Of a stretch of DNA of 64,000 nucleotides, positions 35,401 through 43,605 are shown in pieces. The notes beneath the pieces were generated by a model that was given only the letters and a program-made list of their open reading frames with translations, searched no databases and had not been told where the DNA came from. The DNA comes from Candidatus Manganitrophaceae bacterium (lineage in GTDB: Bacteria > Nitrospirota > Nitrospiria > SBBL01 > JAADHI01), in the NCBI GenBank assembly GCA_012960925.1, contig DUAG01000043.1, positions 1-64,000 on the forward strand, read 5' to 3'. Both the position numbers and the translations under genes were made by a program. Position 1 is the stretch's first letter. The number at the start of each line of letters is the position of its first letter.

Positions 35401-35967
35401 ATGTCGTCCCTGAAAATTTACCCAAAACAATTCCTGTTATTTCTTATGATGGGGCTCCTCATCTTTTTGTCTTTTTCTTTGTTCTCGGGTCTTAAAAAAA
35501 GGAATGTGACTGCTGTTTTTGAATCTGGCGGCGGAAAGGCAGATGTCAGAATCAGTCGCTTTTCTTTTGTTCAGACGCATAGGGGAAAGCCGGAGTGGGA
35601 GCTGCGGGCGGAGCATGCGGAAATGTTTCAAGAGGGGCAGAAGGCCATCCTGAGGAATGTTTCAGTGACCATTCAAACCCGGAATGGGTTGCCATTGGAG
35701 TTAGAAGGGGATGAGGGAATTATTGACACAGCGAAGAAAGACTTTACTCTTAGGCAAAAGACAGCGCTTATGAAGATTGTTTTAGGAAATGGCTATGTCA
35801 TAAAGACCTCGGGCCTGAAATGGACCAATGGATCAAGAGCGCTTACAACAGATGGATTTGCCACCCTCTCAGGCCCTCATGTTGAAGTTGAAGGGTCAGG
35901 GTTGAGGTGGTTACTTGATAGGCAGGAACTTGTTGTATCTGGTGACGTTAAAGCGGTCCTTTTTTAA
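35401..35967 (+). CDS. lptC: LPS export protein LptC
   Basis: 188 residues with one N-terminal membrane anchor (FLLFLMMGLLIFLSFSLFSG) and a periplasmic OstA/LptC-type beta-jellyroll domain. It passes lipopolysaccharide from the LptBFG transporter to LptA. The sequence of LptC proteins is weakly conserved; recognition rests on the fold pattern, the WELRAEHAEMF segment and its place before lptA and lptB. No strong ribosome-binding site was seen at the ATG 35401. The 3' end overlaps the lptA start. Confidence 0.85.
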   Translation: MSSLKIYPKQFLLFLMMGLLIFLSFSLFSGLKKRNVTAVFESGGGKADVRISRFSFVQTHRGKPEWELRAEHAEMFQEGQKAILRNVSVTIQTRNGLPLELEGDEGIIDTAKKDFTLRQKTALMKIVLGNGYVIKTSGLKWTNGSRALTTDGFATLSGPHVEVEGSGLRWLLDRQELVVSGDVKAVLF

Positions 35968-36523
35968 GAAGTGTCTCTTGCTTTCTCTCCCCTTACTTCT
36001 TCTGGTTCTGGGACGGATTGAGGTTCTGGCGGTGGAAGACGGGTTCGGGACCGCCGGGAGAAGGGATCCTGTCTCTATTACTGCGAGGAAGATGGTTGTA
36101 CAGGGCCTGGAAAACAAGATCACCTTCGAAGGTGATGTTTTAATCAAGCGGGGGGATTTAAGGATTAAGGCGGATCTGGCAGAGGTTTTCTTAAGAGAAA
36201 AAGAGGCGGGGAGATCTTCGAAGCCCTCGTCATCCCTGTTTTTAGAGGGGGCTTCTCAGGGAGGGAAAGAGATTTCCGGTATTGTCGTTTCCGGAGAGGT
36301 GTACATAGAGCAAGGGGATCGACGGGCTAAGGCCGAAAAAGGTCATTATGATAAAGAGAGGGAAAGAATCACCTTGACGGGTCATCCCGAAGCGTGGGAG
36401 AAGGATTTTCACGTTAAGGGAGAAACGATCACTTTTTTACTGGCGGAGAACCGGACCCTGGTTTCGGAGAGTGAACTTGTCATTCGCTCTGAGTCGGGAG
36501 GCTTGGGTTTGAAACCAAAATGA
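35915..36523 (+). CDS. lptA: LPS transport periplasmic protein LptA
   Basis: 202 residues from a TTG start at 35915, preceded by GAGGTGG; a GTG at 35942 would give a shorter signal sequence. A hydrophobic signal peptide (CLLLSLPLLLLVLGRIEVLA) precedes the OstA-like domain (ISITARKM-type strand, ITFEGDVLIKRGDLRIKAD, VSGEVYIEQGDRRAKAEKGHYD). LptA bridges LptC and LptD across the periplasm. It lies between lptC, overlapping by 53 bases, and lptB. Confidence 0.88.
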   Translation: MIGRNLLYLVTLKRSFFKKCLLLSLPLLLLVLGRIEVLAVEDGFGTAGRRDPVSITARKMVVQGLENKITFEGDVLIKRGDLRIKADLAEVFLREKEAGRSSKPSSSLFLEGASQGGKEISGIVVSGEVYIEQGDRRAKAEKGHYDKERERITLTGHPEAWEKDFHVKGETITFLLAENRTLVSESELVIRSESGGLGLKPK

Positions 36524-36558
36524 CCGTAGTCATTATTTCCACCTAATTGTGAAGCGGA

Positions 36559-37311
36559 ATGTTAGAAGCACGCGGACTCGAAAAGAAGTATCAGGACCGG
36601 AAGGTTGTCGATCAGGTCAGTATCTCAGTCGGTCCGGGAGAGGTTGTGGGTTTGCTGGGGCCGAATGGGGCCGGAAAAACCACCACATTTTACATGATCG
36701 TCGGGCTGACCCCGCCGAGTCGCGGGGAGATTTTCCTGAACGGAGAGCGCATTACCGAGATGCCGATGTATCTCCGTGCGCGCTCGGGAGTGAGCTACCT
36801 TCCCCAGGAGCCGTCCATCTTCAGGAAGTTAAGCGTTGAAGAAAATATTCGGGTTGTCCTGGAATCCATGGGACTCAATTCATCGGAGTGTGATGAACGA
36901 CTTCAGGAGCTTTTGGGGGAGCTTAATATTGCACACCTTGCAAAAAACAAGGCCTATACCCTTTCAGGTGGTGAGCGCCGGCGGCTTGAAATTACGCGTG
37001 CCCTGGTCCTTTCTCCCCAGTTTATCCTCTTGGACGAGCCCTTTGCGGGGATTGATCCAATTGTGATCATTGAGATTCAGAAGATCATTTTTCACCTGAA
37101 AAAGAAAGGGATCGGGGTCTTGATTACAGACCATAATGTTCAGGAGACGCTCGATATTACGGATCGTGCTTACATCATTCATAACGGAAAAATATTAATA
37201 TCAGGAACGTCTCGGGAGATTGCCAACAGCCCGGAGGCAAAATCGCTTTATTTAGGGGATCGATTTAGCTGGCAAGAACAAAAAGCCGGCGCTATAGGAA
37301 GCCCTGATTAA
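36559..37311 (+). CDS. lptB: LPS export ATPase LptB
   Basis: 250-residue ABC ATPase driving LPS extraction with LptFG. Walker A GPNGAGKT (34-41), Q-loop YLPQEPSIFRKLSVEEN, signature YTLSGGERRRLEITRAL, Walker B FILLDEPFAGIDP and the H-loop VLITDHNVQETL are all intact and typical of LptB. The last residues (GSPD) and the TAA stop come from the terminal repeat of R1 copy c, so the C-terminus may have been changed by insertion; the conserved core is unaffected. Confidence 0.96.
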   Translation: MLEARGLEKKYQDRKVVDQVSISVGPGEVVGLLGPNGAGKTTTFYMIVGLTPPSRGEIFLNGERITEMPMYLRARSGVSYLPQEPSIFRKLSVEENIRVVLESMGLNSSECDERLQELLGELNIAHLAKNKAYTLSGGERRRLEITRALVLSPQFILLDEPFAGIDPIVIIEIQKIIFHLKKKGIGVLITDHNVQETLDITDRAYIIHNGKILISGTSREIANSPEAKSLYLGDRFSWQEQKAGAIGSPD

Positions 37312-37556
37312 GTCTGGCTTGAGTTTTCAGGAGATAAAATGTTTCGATTCAAGGCACAAATCGCAGAGAATAGCGTGCTATTTGGAAGAACCACGCCTCC
37401 GAGAGGCGAGGATTCTTCGACCCAAAAGGAAGAAGGACTCTTTAATCTTTATCGCTTGCTAACCCTGTGCGCTCGCTATGCGTGTTCAAGATTTGTAACG
37501 CAGACGCGGGACATTTTTGCCATGAAAAAAGAATTCATGACTTATTCAGAGCTTCC
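37297..37556. repeat. R1 MITE-like element, copy c (long, 260 bp)
   Basis: Begins GGAAGCCCTGATTAAGTC inside the lptB 3' end and closes with the inverted end GACTTATTCAGAGCTTCC. Relative to the short copies it carries about 105 extra bases in the centre, homologous in inverted orientation to copy d at 40439. An inward-facing AGGAGATAAAATG gives an open frame (37339-37578) across the element; it is judged to be repeat-derived. Target duplication is unclear here (flanks TATA and ATTA). Confidence 0.8.
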
Positions 37557-37574
37557 ATTAATTTTTGAGAGGGT

Positions 37575-39038
37575 TTGACCGTGGCTTGGCCTGATGGTGG
37601 AGTGGGTCTGAGACTGGACATGAAGTTGGCGCAGAAGCTGGTGATGACGCCCCAGCTTCAGCAGGCCATTAAGCTGCTTCAGTTGTCGAGAATGGAGCTT
37701 GAGCAAACCATCCAGCAGGAAATAATGGAGAATCCCGTCCTGGAAGATATTGTCGGTAATACTGAAGACGCCGATTCTGCAGAATCGGAGGGAGAGGACG
37801 AAGCAAAAACAGATGATCGTCCAGAGGTCCCCGAGGTCAAGGAAGAGTTTGACCTGAAATGGGAGGAATATTATTTAGATGAAGGCCGTAGTGAGGGAGG
37901 GAGTACTTCAGGGGGCCTTCCTGAGGAAGGGCCTTCTCTTGAACAGACCCTTGCAAAATCAACCTCTCTTGTCGATCATCTCTTATGGCAACTGGGTTTC
38001 TCCGCCCTTTCTGTCAAAGAAAAAGAGATCGGCACGCTTCTCATCGGAGATATCGATGATAACGGTTACTTAAGGTCATCGCCTGAAGAGATTGCGGTTT
38101 CCTTCGAAAGTACCCCGAAATCTGTAGAGAAGGTCTTAAGGGTTGTTCAGGATTTTGACCCGGCCGGTGTTGGTGCAAGAGATTTACGGGAATGTCTTCT
38201 TATTCAGCTCCGGCAGCTCCGGCTTACCGGGACGCTTCCTGACGTTATTGTGACGGACTATCTGGGAGATATAGAGAAGAAACGCTACCCTCATATTGCC
38301 AAGGAATGTAATGTGCCTCTGCGGGAGGTGGTCGATGCGTGTAAGGTGATAGAAGGTCTGGAGCCAAAGCCGGGGCGCCCCTTTTATTCTGAAGAAAATC
38401 ACTACATTGTTCCCGATATCCATGTTGTAAAACGAGATGGAAGATATGTTGTCGTGATGAATGATGATGGGCTGCCTAAATTGAAAATCAGTCCGTACTA
38501 TCGGGCCTTGCTTCGATCCAAAGATCAGGTTGCGGAGACGACAAAGAGCTATCTGGAGGAAAAGTTTAAGTCTGCCCTCTGGCTGGTTCGCAGTATCGAG
38601 CAGCGGAATCGGACAATGCGACTTGTGGCAGAAAGTATTGTGAGATTTCAGGATGTTTTTTTAGAGAAGGGGGTTAATTTTTTAAAGCCCTTGATATTGA
38701 AACAGGTTGCTGATGATATCTCGATGCATGAGTCCACCGTCAGCCGTGTCACGACAAATAAATACATGTTCACCCCTCAGGGGCTCTACGAATTAAAGTT
38801 CTTTTTTAACGGTAGCTTGCCGCGTAGCGGTAATGGTTCTGACAGCCTTTCCTCGGTGGTGGTGCATGAGAAAATCAGAAAAATGGTGATGGAAGAAGAT
38901 TCGGCGCATCCCCTGAAGGATCAGGACATTTTAAGATGTCTGGAGAAGGATGGGATAGAGATTGCAAGAAGAACAGTGACAAAGTATCGTGCGAGTTTGA
39001 AGATTCCCCCTGCAAGCCGTCGCAAAAAACTGTTCTAG
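37575..39038 (+). CDS. rpoN: RNA polymerase sigma-54 factor
   Basis: 487-residue sigma-54. Region I has LDMKLAQKLVMTPQLQQAIKLLQLSRMEL, an acidic region II follows (about residues 55-120), then the core-binding domain with DIDDNGYL, the HTH segment ESTVSRVTTNKYMFTPQG and the RpoN box ARRTVTKYRASLKIP near the C-terminus. It reads enhancer-dependent promoters of the GG-N10-GC type; one such site is at 59510 and a GAFTGA activator is encoded at 63171. The start is TTG 37575 or GTG 37581; ATG 37620 would cut region I. The gene follows the R1 element. Confidence 0.96.
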   Translation: MTVAWPDGGVGLRLDMKLAQKLVMTPQLQQAIKLLQLSRMELEQTIQQEIMENPVLEDIVGNTEDADSAESEGEDEAKTDDRPEVPEVKEEFDLKWEEYYLDEGRSEGGSTSGGLPEEGPSLEQTLAKSTSLVDHLLWQLGFSALSVKEKEIGTLLIGDIDDNGYLRSSPEEIAVSFESTPKSVEKVLRVVQDFDPAGVGARDLRECLLIQLRQLRLTGTLPDVIVTDYLGDIEKKRYPHIAKECNVPLREVVDACKVIEGLEPKPGRPFYSEENHYIVPDIHVVKRDGRYVVVMNDDGLPKLKISPYYRALLRSKDQVAETTKSYLEEKFKSALWLVRSIEQRNRTMRLVAESIVRFQDVFLEKGVNFLKPLILKQVADDISMHESTVSRVTTNKYMFTPQGLYELKFFFNGSLPRSGNGSDSLSSVVVHEKIRKMVMEEDSAHPLKDQDILRCLEKDGIEIARRTVTKYRASLKIPPASRRKKLF

Positions 39039-39130
39039 GGAGTCTGTCTGAGAAATAGAGTTGTAATTTTGCCGACAGGCTCATAATCCAAGGGGAAAAT
39101 GTGTATCAATCTTATGTCTAAGGAGGACCC

Positions 39131-39490
39131 ATGGACGTATTGATTACCGGAAGACATTTAGAGGTGACGCCCGCGTTACGCAGTTATGTTGAAAATCGGG
39201 CCAAAAAAATTGAAAAATACACATCAAAGGCGACCCAAATTATCTTTACTCTCAAGGTGGAAAAGTATCGGCATCTTGCCGAGGTTCTGTTGAAGGTCAA
39301 TGGTTCTATCCTCCAGTCTGAAGAAGAAACAGATGCCATGTATGCATCGGTGGACAAGGCGATGGCAAAAGTGGAAAGGCAGCTCAAGAAGCATAAAGAA
39401 AAACTTTGCAACCATCGGGTCCAGCAGGATAACTTTGTTGGAGAAGATTCCGCCGCTCGAAATGATTTCGGGGAAGACCAGGAAGATTAA
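39131..39490 (+). CDS. hpf: Ribosome hibernation promoting factor (short HPF)
   Basis: 119 residues of the S30AE/HPF-YfiA family: MDVLITGRHLEVTPALRSYVENRAKKIEKY, then VEKYRHLAEVLLKVNG and EETDAMYASVDKAMAKVERQLKKHKEKL. The ribosome-binding site AAGGAGG precedes the ATG. Short forms act with RMF or induce inactive 70S ribosomes in stationary phase. rpoN-hpf adjacency is common in proteobacteria. Confidence 0.95.
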   Translation: MDVLITGRHLEVTPALRSYVENRAKKIEKYTSKATQIIFTLKVEKYRHLAEVLLKVNGSILQSEEETDAMYASVDKAMAKVERQLKKHKEKLCNHRVQQDNFVGEDSAARNDFGEDQED

Positions 39491-39547
39491 GGTTCGATCG
39501 ATGACTTTTGCTGAGGCCGGATTGCCGGCGGTCGTGCGGGGTACTGC

Positions 39548-40429
39548 ATGACGGTGGAGAAGAAGAGCATTCGCCTCGTGGTGGTCAGCGGGTTGTCCGG
39601 GTCCGGTAAAAGTTCTGTCATTAAGTATCTGGAAGACCTCGACTTCTTTTGCATTGATAATCTTCCCCCTCAGTTCCTCCTGAAATTTATTGAGCTATGC
39701 AGGCAGTCCAGAGAGGGTATTGTCAAGGCCGCCGTCGGTGTTGATATACGCGGACGAGATTTTCTTTCAGATTTCTTAAAGGTCTTTGATGAACTGAGGG
39801 ACGCCGGATATCAAGCCGAGCTTTTGTTTCTTGAGGCGAGAGATGAGGTATTGCTTCGCCGTTTTTCGGAAACGAGAAGACCCCATCCGCTTGCGGGAGA
39901 AGGGACTGCTCTCGATGGGATCAAGCTTGAGCGTGAAAAGCTGGGCGGGCTCAGGAAACGTGCGGATCGGATCCTGGAGACCTCGGACTATTATGTGCAC
40001 CAACTGGAAGGCGTGCTGACTCAGACGTACTTTGGGGATCAGGCGGAACATCGAATGCGCTTATCCCTGATCTCTTTCGGATTTAAGTATGGAATCCCGA
40101 GCGACCTGGATCTCCTTTTTGATGTCCGATTTTTAAGCAATCCCCACTTTCAGGAGGCCTTAAAACCGCTTACGGGAGAAAACCCGCTTGTTCAAAAATA
40201 TATCCTTGATCTTCCGGAGGCGAAGCTCTTCCTGAAAAAGCTGTATGACTTCCTTGACTTCCTCCTTCCTCTGTACAAGAAGGAGGGGAAAAGTTATTTG
40301 ACCGTCGGGGTGGGCTGTACGGGAGGGAGGCATCGTTCTGTGGCGATGGTTCGTCTGTTGAGAGCGCATCTCCAGGAGACGGGACTCAAGGTCCATTGTC
40401 GCCATCGTGATATTGGACAAGCCCAGTGA
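39548..40429 (+). CDS. rapZ: RNase adapter protein RapZ (YvcJ-type NTPase)
   Basis: 293 residues. The P-loop GLSGSGKS is at residues 15-22, followed by DNLPPQFLLKFIELC, the DVRFLSNPHF segment and the C-terminal GCTGGRHRSVAMVRLL, all typical of RapZ/YvcJ. In E. coli RapZ guides RNase E to GlmZ; in other phyla the role differs. Usually located next to hpf and ptsN; ptsN is absent here. The end is 9 bases before R1 copy d. Confidence 0.95.
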   Translation: MTVEKKSIRLVVVSGLSGSGKSSVIKYLEDLDFFCIDNLPPQFLLKFIELCRQSREGIVKAAVGVDIRGRDFLSDFLKVFDELRDAGYQAELLFLEARDEVLLRRFSETRRPHPLAGEGTALDGIKLEREKLGGLRKRADRILETSDYYVHQLEGVLTQTYFGDQAEHRMRLSLISFGFKYGIPSDLDLLFDVRFLSNPHFQEALKPLTGENPLVQKYILDLPEAKLFLKKLYDFLDFLLPLYKKEGKSYLTVGVGCTGGRHRSVAMVRLLRAHLQETGLKVHCRHRDIGQAQ

Positions 40430-40438
40430 AAGCCTTAT

Positions 40439-40699
40439 GGAACCTCTGATATAAATCATGAATTATTTTTTCAGGGCTAAAATGCCCCGCTTCAGCGTTG
40501 TAAATCTTGAACACACATAGCGAGCGTACTGGGTTAGCGAGTGAATAACGATAAAAGGTCTTCCTGCCTTTCGGGTCGAAAAATTCGCCCCTTTGGGGCT
40601 GTGGTTATTCCAAACAGCCGGCTATTCTCTGCAATTTTCGCCTTGAATCGAAACATTTTTTCTCCTGAAAAACTTAACCCAGACTTAATCAGAGGTTCC
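40439..40699. repeat. R1 MITE-like element, copy d (long, 261 bp)
   Basis: Ends GGAACCTCTGATATAAATC (left, end B) and, on the right, GACTTAATCAGAGGTTCC (end A reversed), flanked by a perfect TTAT duplication (40435-40438 and 40700-40703). The right TTAT overlaps the ATG of ubiX, and AGAGG in the terminal repeat stands at ribosome-binding distance. Central 105-base segment shared, inverted, with copy c. Confidence 0.88.
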
Positions 40700-40701
40700 T
40701 T

Positions 40702-41298
40702 ATGAAAAGCTATGTGATTGCGATTTCAGGTGCGAGCGGCGCGGTGTACGGTGTCACGCTCTTAGACTTTCTTTTGAGGGCGAAGCACAAGGTCTACTTA
40801 ACGCTGACGCATGAGGCAAGGCTGATTATCAAGGGTGAGATGGGGCTCGATTGGGGAGCGAATTTCCAGGAGACATCCAATATTCTGGATAAGAGATACG
40901 GAGATTATGACCTGGTCTGTTGTGATGAGCGGGACATGACGGCGCCCATTGCAAGTGGTTCTGTTCCGACAGAGGGGATGGTGGTCGCCCCCTGTTCGAT
41001 GAAAGCCCTGGCGGCGATTGCCCATGGGATCTCTTCAACGCTTGTTGAGCGTGCGGCAGATGTGACTTTGAAGGAAAAACGCCCCCTGATCCTGATCCCG
41101 AGAGAGACACCCTTGAGCCGAATTCACCTGAAGAATATGCTCATATTGGCAGACATGGGGGCGACCCTGATGCCGGCGATGCCGGCTTTTTACCATCGCC
41201 CGAAGTCGATCGATGACATGGTGCAATTCGTTGTCGGTCGGGTCCTTGATGCCCTTAAGATAGAAAATCAGATGATTACACGTTGGTCCGGACAGTGA
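40702..41298 (+). CDS. ubiX: Flavin prenyltransferase UbiX
   Basis: 198-residue UbiX/Pad1 enzyme. It attaches a dimethylallyl group to FMN to make the prenyl-FMN cofactor of UbiD-type decarboxylases. Diagnostic: AISGASGAVYGVTLLDFLL (FMN binding), GSVPTEGMVVAPCSMKALAAIAHG and RPLILIPRETPLSRIHLKNML. No ubiD lies nearby. The start codon and ribosome-binding site come from the end of the R1 element, so expression probably depends on it. The stop overlaps the start of the lipoprotein gene (GTGA). Confidence 0.95.
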   Translation: MKSYVIAISGASGAVYGVTLLDFLLRAKHKVYLTLTHEARLIIKGEMGLDWGANFQETSNILDKRYGDYDLVCCDERDMTAPIASGSVPTEGMVVAPCSMKALAAIAHGISSTLVERAADVTLKEKRPLILIPRETPLSRIHLKNMLILADMGATLMPAMPAFYHRPKSIDDMVQFVVGRVLDALKIENQMITRWSGQ

Positions 41299-41762
41299 AC
41301 CTCCTCCTCTTGAGACGAACGATATTAATATTGATCCCTCTCTTTCTTGCTCTTTCATGCCAGACTGTGCCGGAAGAACAAGCCCGCGCGGATTGGTCGG
41401 ATGTGACGATCCAGGCGAGCGGCAATGGGCTGATCGAAGGAGAGTGGACGACATTAAAGAGAATTCGTGCGATCCAGCATGCCAAGATAGATGTCTATGC
41501 GAAGATAGAGTCTCAAATCATGAGCTTGCATACAGGCGTCGGAAAGCGTGTAAGGGATTGGGCTGAGAAAGACGAAAAAATACGCAAGAAAATTTCCGCA
41601 TTTGTCAGAGGAGCAAAGATTGTCGGGCTTGAAAATGGGGAGAAAGGAATCAAGGTCGATGCCGAATTGTACCTAGGAGAAAGCTTTGAGGCGACGATCG
41701 GCCTCGCCATGAGAAAGCTGAGTCCCGCAGCTTCGCCAGGAACCAGGAAGCAAGCATTTTAG
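41295..41762 (+). CDS. Lipoprotein, LPP20-like
   Basis: About 155 residues from a GTG start overlapping the ubiX stop. The signal sequence (LLRRTILILIPLFLALSC) ends in a clear lipobox with Cys22. The mature part has the LPP20-like pattern ASGNGLIEGEWTTLKRIRAIQHAKIDVYAKI and FVRGAKIVGLENGEKGIKVDAEL. These lipoproteins sit in the outer membrane of many Gram-negative bacteria; function not known. Coupling to ubiX is translational rather than functional by inference. Confidence 0.75.
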   Translation: MNLLLLRRTILILIPLFLALSCQTVPEEQARADWSDVTIQASGNGLIEGEWTTLKRIRAIQHAKIDVYAKIESQIMSLHTGVGKRVRDWAEKDEKIRKKISAFVRGAKIVGLENGEKGIKVDAELYLGESFEATIGLAMRKLSPAASPGTRKQAF

Positions 41763-41763
41763 A

Positions 41764-41919
41764 AGCTATCTCAGCACACCCATTTTTGGCTTCGCGAGAC
41801 CATCTCTCCCTGGTGGCGTTGCTGTGGTGTTCGAATCCTCACGTATAAACCATACCTTGCTGTTTGGTGCTCCTCGCACCTCGTCCTGAAGGCTTATCTC
41901 GGCATGCTGAATAGTTACG
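41764..41919. repeat. R2 inverted-repeat element, copy b (156 bp)
   Basis: Imperfect terminal inverted repeats AGCTATCTCAGCAC and TGCTGAATAGTTAC. The centre shares GGCGTTGCTGTGGTGTTCG, ATCCTCACGTA, GGTGCTCCTCGCACCTCGTC and CTGAAGGCTTATCTC with the other R2 copies. An additional GGCTTCGCGAGACCATC segment is shared in part with 33290 and, inverted, with 25470. Confidence 0.65.
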
Positions 41920-42255
41920 AAGTTGGGGTTACGCCCCTTCCAGCATTCTTCCACTAGAACAGACTGCCACAACATATAGTGCTCGCTCGGCAATCAGAAT
42001 ACCTTCACCGGAGTACTATAGAAAATGTCTTCTCTATCCTTGACAAAATATAAATACTAAGTATACTTACTATCATTAGATCCCTGAAAGGAGTAAGCAT
42101 CATTTTGTGTCCTTTTTTTGTGATGGCTTTCTCCTTCATTTGGTCTGATTGGTGGTTATTGGGTAGGCCTTTTGTGTGGCTAGATCGTGCCCGCATGGAC
42201 AATATCGGTAGAATGTAGAGAGTCTATCCCTTAACTTTGAGTGGAATCTTCCTGA
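41920..42255. other. Intergenic leader with promoter and palindrome
   Basis: About 335 bases before the MerR-like gene. The only clear signals are the promoter at 42040-42067 and the palindrome TAAGTATACTTA (42058-42069) over its -10 element, then a long leader of about 185 bases. A short frame starting near 42098 with AAAGGAG ahead could be a leader peptide but its spacing is poor. No other gene or repeat seen. Confidence 0.45.
42040..42067 (+). promoter_or_regulatory. Sigma-70-like promoter with overlapping palindrome
   Basis: TTGACA (42040-42045) and TATACT (42062-42067) are nearly perfect consensus boxes with a 16-base spacer. A 12-base perfect palindrome, TAAGTATACTTA, covers the -10 box (42058-42069) and could be a repressor or MerR-type operator, possibly for the regulator encoded at 42256. 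Confidence 0.6.
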
Positions 42256-42465
42256 ATGGCACGCAAAGAAAAGATACAGTATAAGACAAAAGATATCTGC
42301 GATTTATTCGATATCTCGCGGGCGACCCTGTTCCGTTGGGAAGATGAAGGGCTTATTTCTGACGTGGGACGGGATTGGAGGAATTGGCGGCTCTACTCTG
42401 ATCGGAATATTAAAGAAATAAAGAAAATCATCTCCGGCAGGTCTGGTCATACGAGTAAGGTCTAG
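42256..42465 (+). CDS. Small MerR-like helix-turn-helix regulator
   Basis: 69 residues. DICDLFDISRATLFRWEDEGLISDVGRDWRNWRLYS is a winged HTH of the MerR type, where the WRxYS segment is the wing. Only the DNA-binding head is present; the dimerising coiled coil and sensor domain of MerR regulators are missing. It lies 57 bases ahead of pilM and about 190 bases after a promoter with a palindrome, so it may control the pil operon; this is inference. No ribosome-binding site is evident. Confidence 0.75.
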   Translation: MARKEKIQYKTKDICDLFDISRATLFRWEDEGLISDVGRDWRNWRLYSDRNIKEIKKIISGRSGHTSKV

Positions 42466-42522
42466 TGCCTGTCATGGGCAGATGATTACTTCATTCGTCA
42501 TCAAAGGTAAAGGGTGGGGTCG

Positions 42523-43605
42523 ATGGGGTTCGGTTTTTCATTTTCTCGAAAAAAAGAGATTGTTGCACTCGACATTGGGTCGGGCGCGATCAAGTTGGTT
42601 CAACTCAAAAAACTGGCTCAGGGCTATCAACTCCAAAAGTTTGGTGTGAAGGCGCTTGATCCTGAATTGATTGTTGATGGGACCGTTATGGATTCGGGAC
42701 AGGTTGTTGATGTGATCAAGGAACTTCTTGAGGAGCAATCGGTCCAGGCCAAGGATGTCGCCCTTTCTGTATCAGGCCATTCTGTGATCGTCAAAAAAAT
42801 TAATGTCCCGATGATGACAGAGGAGGAGCTGGAAGAGTCGATTAAATGGGAAGCGGAGCAATATATCCCATTCGATATCAATGACGTCAATATAGACTTT
42901 CATATCCTGGGCGAGTCGGAATCGGAAGAAGCGAAGGACCAAATGGGAGTCCTCCTGGTTGCGGTGAAGCGAGAACGGCTGACGGAGTACACCACCCTGG
43001 TTACGGAGACGGACTTGAACCCTGTTATTGTTGATGTTGATGCCTTCACCTTGGAGAACATGTATGGCGTAAACTATGATTCGAGAGAGGACGAAATTGT
43101 TTCGCTGGTGAACATCGGTGCAAGCGTGATGAATATTACTATCTTGCGGGGGGGGACCTTTGCTTTTACACGCGATATCTCAATCGGAGGGAACCGCTAC
43201 AGTGAGGCGATTCAGAGGGAATTCAATGTAAATTATGAACAGGCCGAACGCGCGAAGCGGGGCGAAGCGGTCGACGGAGTTGACCCGGATGCCCTCTTAA
43301 ATATGATCAACGGTCTCAACGAGAAAATTTCGACAGAAGTCATGCGATCCTTTGAATATTATAAAACCACGTCGAGCAGTGAGACAATCGATCGGATTCT
43401 GGTGAGTGGGGGTAGCGCCAAACTTCCAAACCTCTTGGCCCACCTTGCTGAGAAACTTGGCGTCGAGGTTGAAATGGCAGATCCTTTCAAAAATATCGAG
43501 ATCCCTGAGGACCTCTTTGACCGGAAATTTGTTCAGGAGATGGCGCCCATGTCTGCCGTAGGGGTCGGTTTGGCCCTACGGAGATTAGAGGGAAGTGGTT
43601 TATGA
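42523..43605 (+). CDS. pilM: Type IV pilus assembly protein PilM
   Basis: About 360-residue actin-like cytoplasmic protein of the type IV pilus. Starts at ATG 42523 behind AAAGGGTGGGG. The ATPase fold shows VALDIGSGAIKLVQL (phosphate 1), the central WEAEQYIPFDINDVNIDFHIL stretch, NIGASVMNITILRGG (phosphate 2) and ILVSGGSAKLPNLLAHLAEKL (adenosine). PilM binds the short N-terminal tail of PilN. First gene of pilMNOPQ, with a 4-base overlap to pilN. Confidence 0.96.
   Translation: MGFGFSFSRKKEIVALDIGSGAIKLVQLKKLAQGYQLQKFGVKALDPELIVDGTVMDSGQVVDVIKELLEEQSVQAKDVALSVSGHSVIVKKINVPMMTEEELEESIKWEAEQYIPFDINDVNIDFHILGESESEEAKDQMGVLLVAVKRERLTEYTTLVTETDLNPVIVDVDAFTLENMYGVNYDSREDEIVSLVNIGASVMNITILRGGTFAFTRDISIGGNRYSEAIQREFNVNYEQAERAKRGEAVDGVDPDALLNMINGLNEKISTEVMRSFEYYKTTSSSETIDRILVSGGSAKLPNLLAHLAEKLGVEVEMADPFKNIEIPEDLFDRKFVQEMAPMSAVGVGLALRRLEGSGL

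Noticed and set aside
37339-37578. 79-residue open frame with a good ribosome-binding site between lptB and rpoN
   Set aside because: It lies almost entirely in R1 copy c, and the corresponding frames in other R1 copies are broken. Kept as a finding about the element, not as a gene.
42095-42215. Possible leader peptide in the gap before the MerR-like gene
   Set aside because: Only TTG or GTG starts with poor spacing to AAAGGAG; no attenuator structure recognised.
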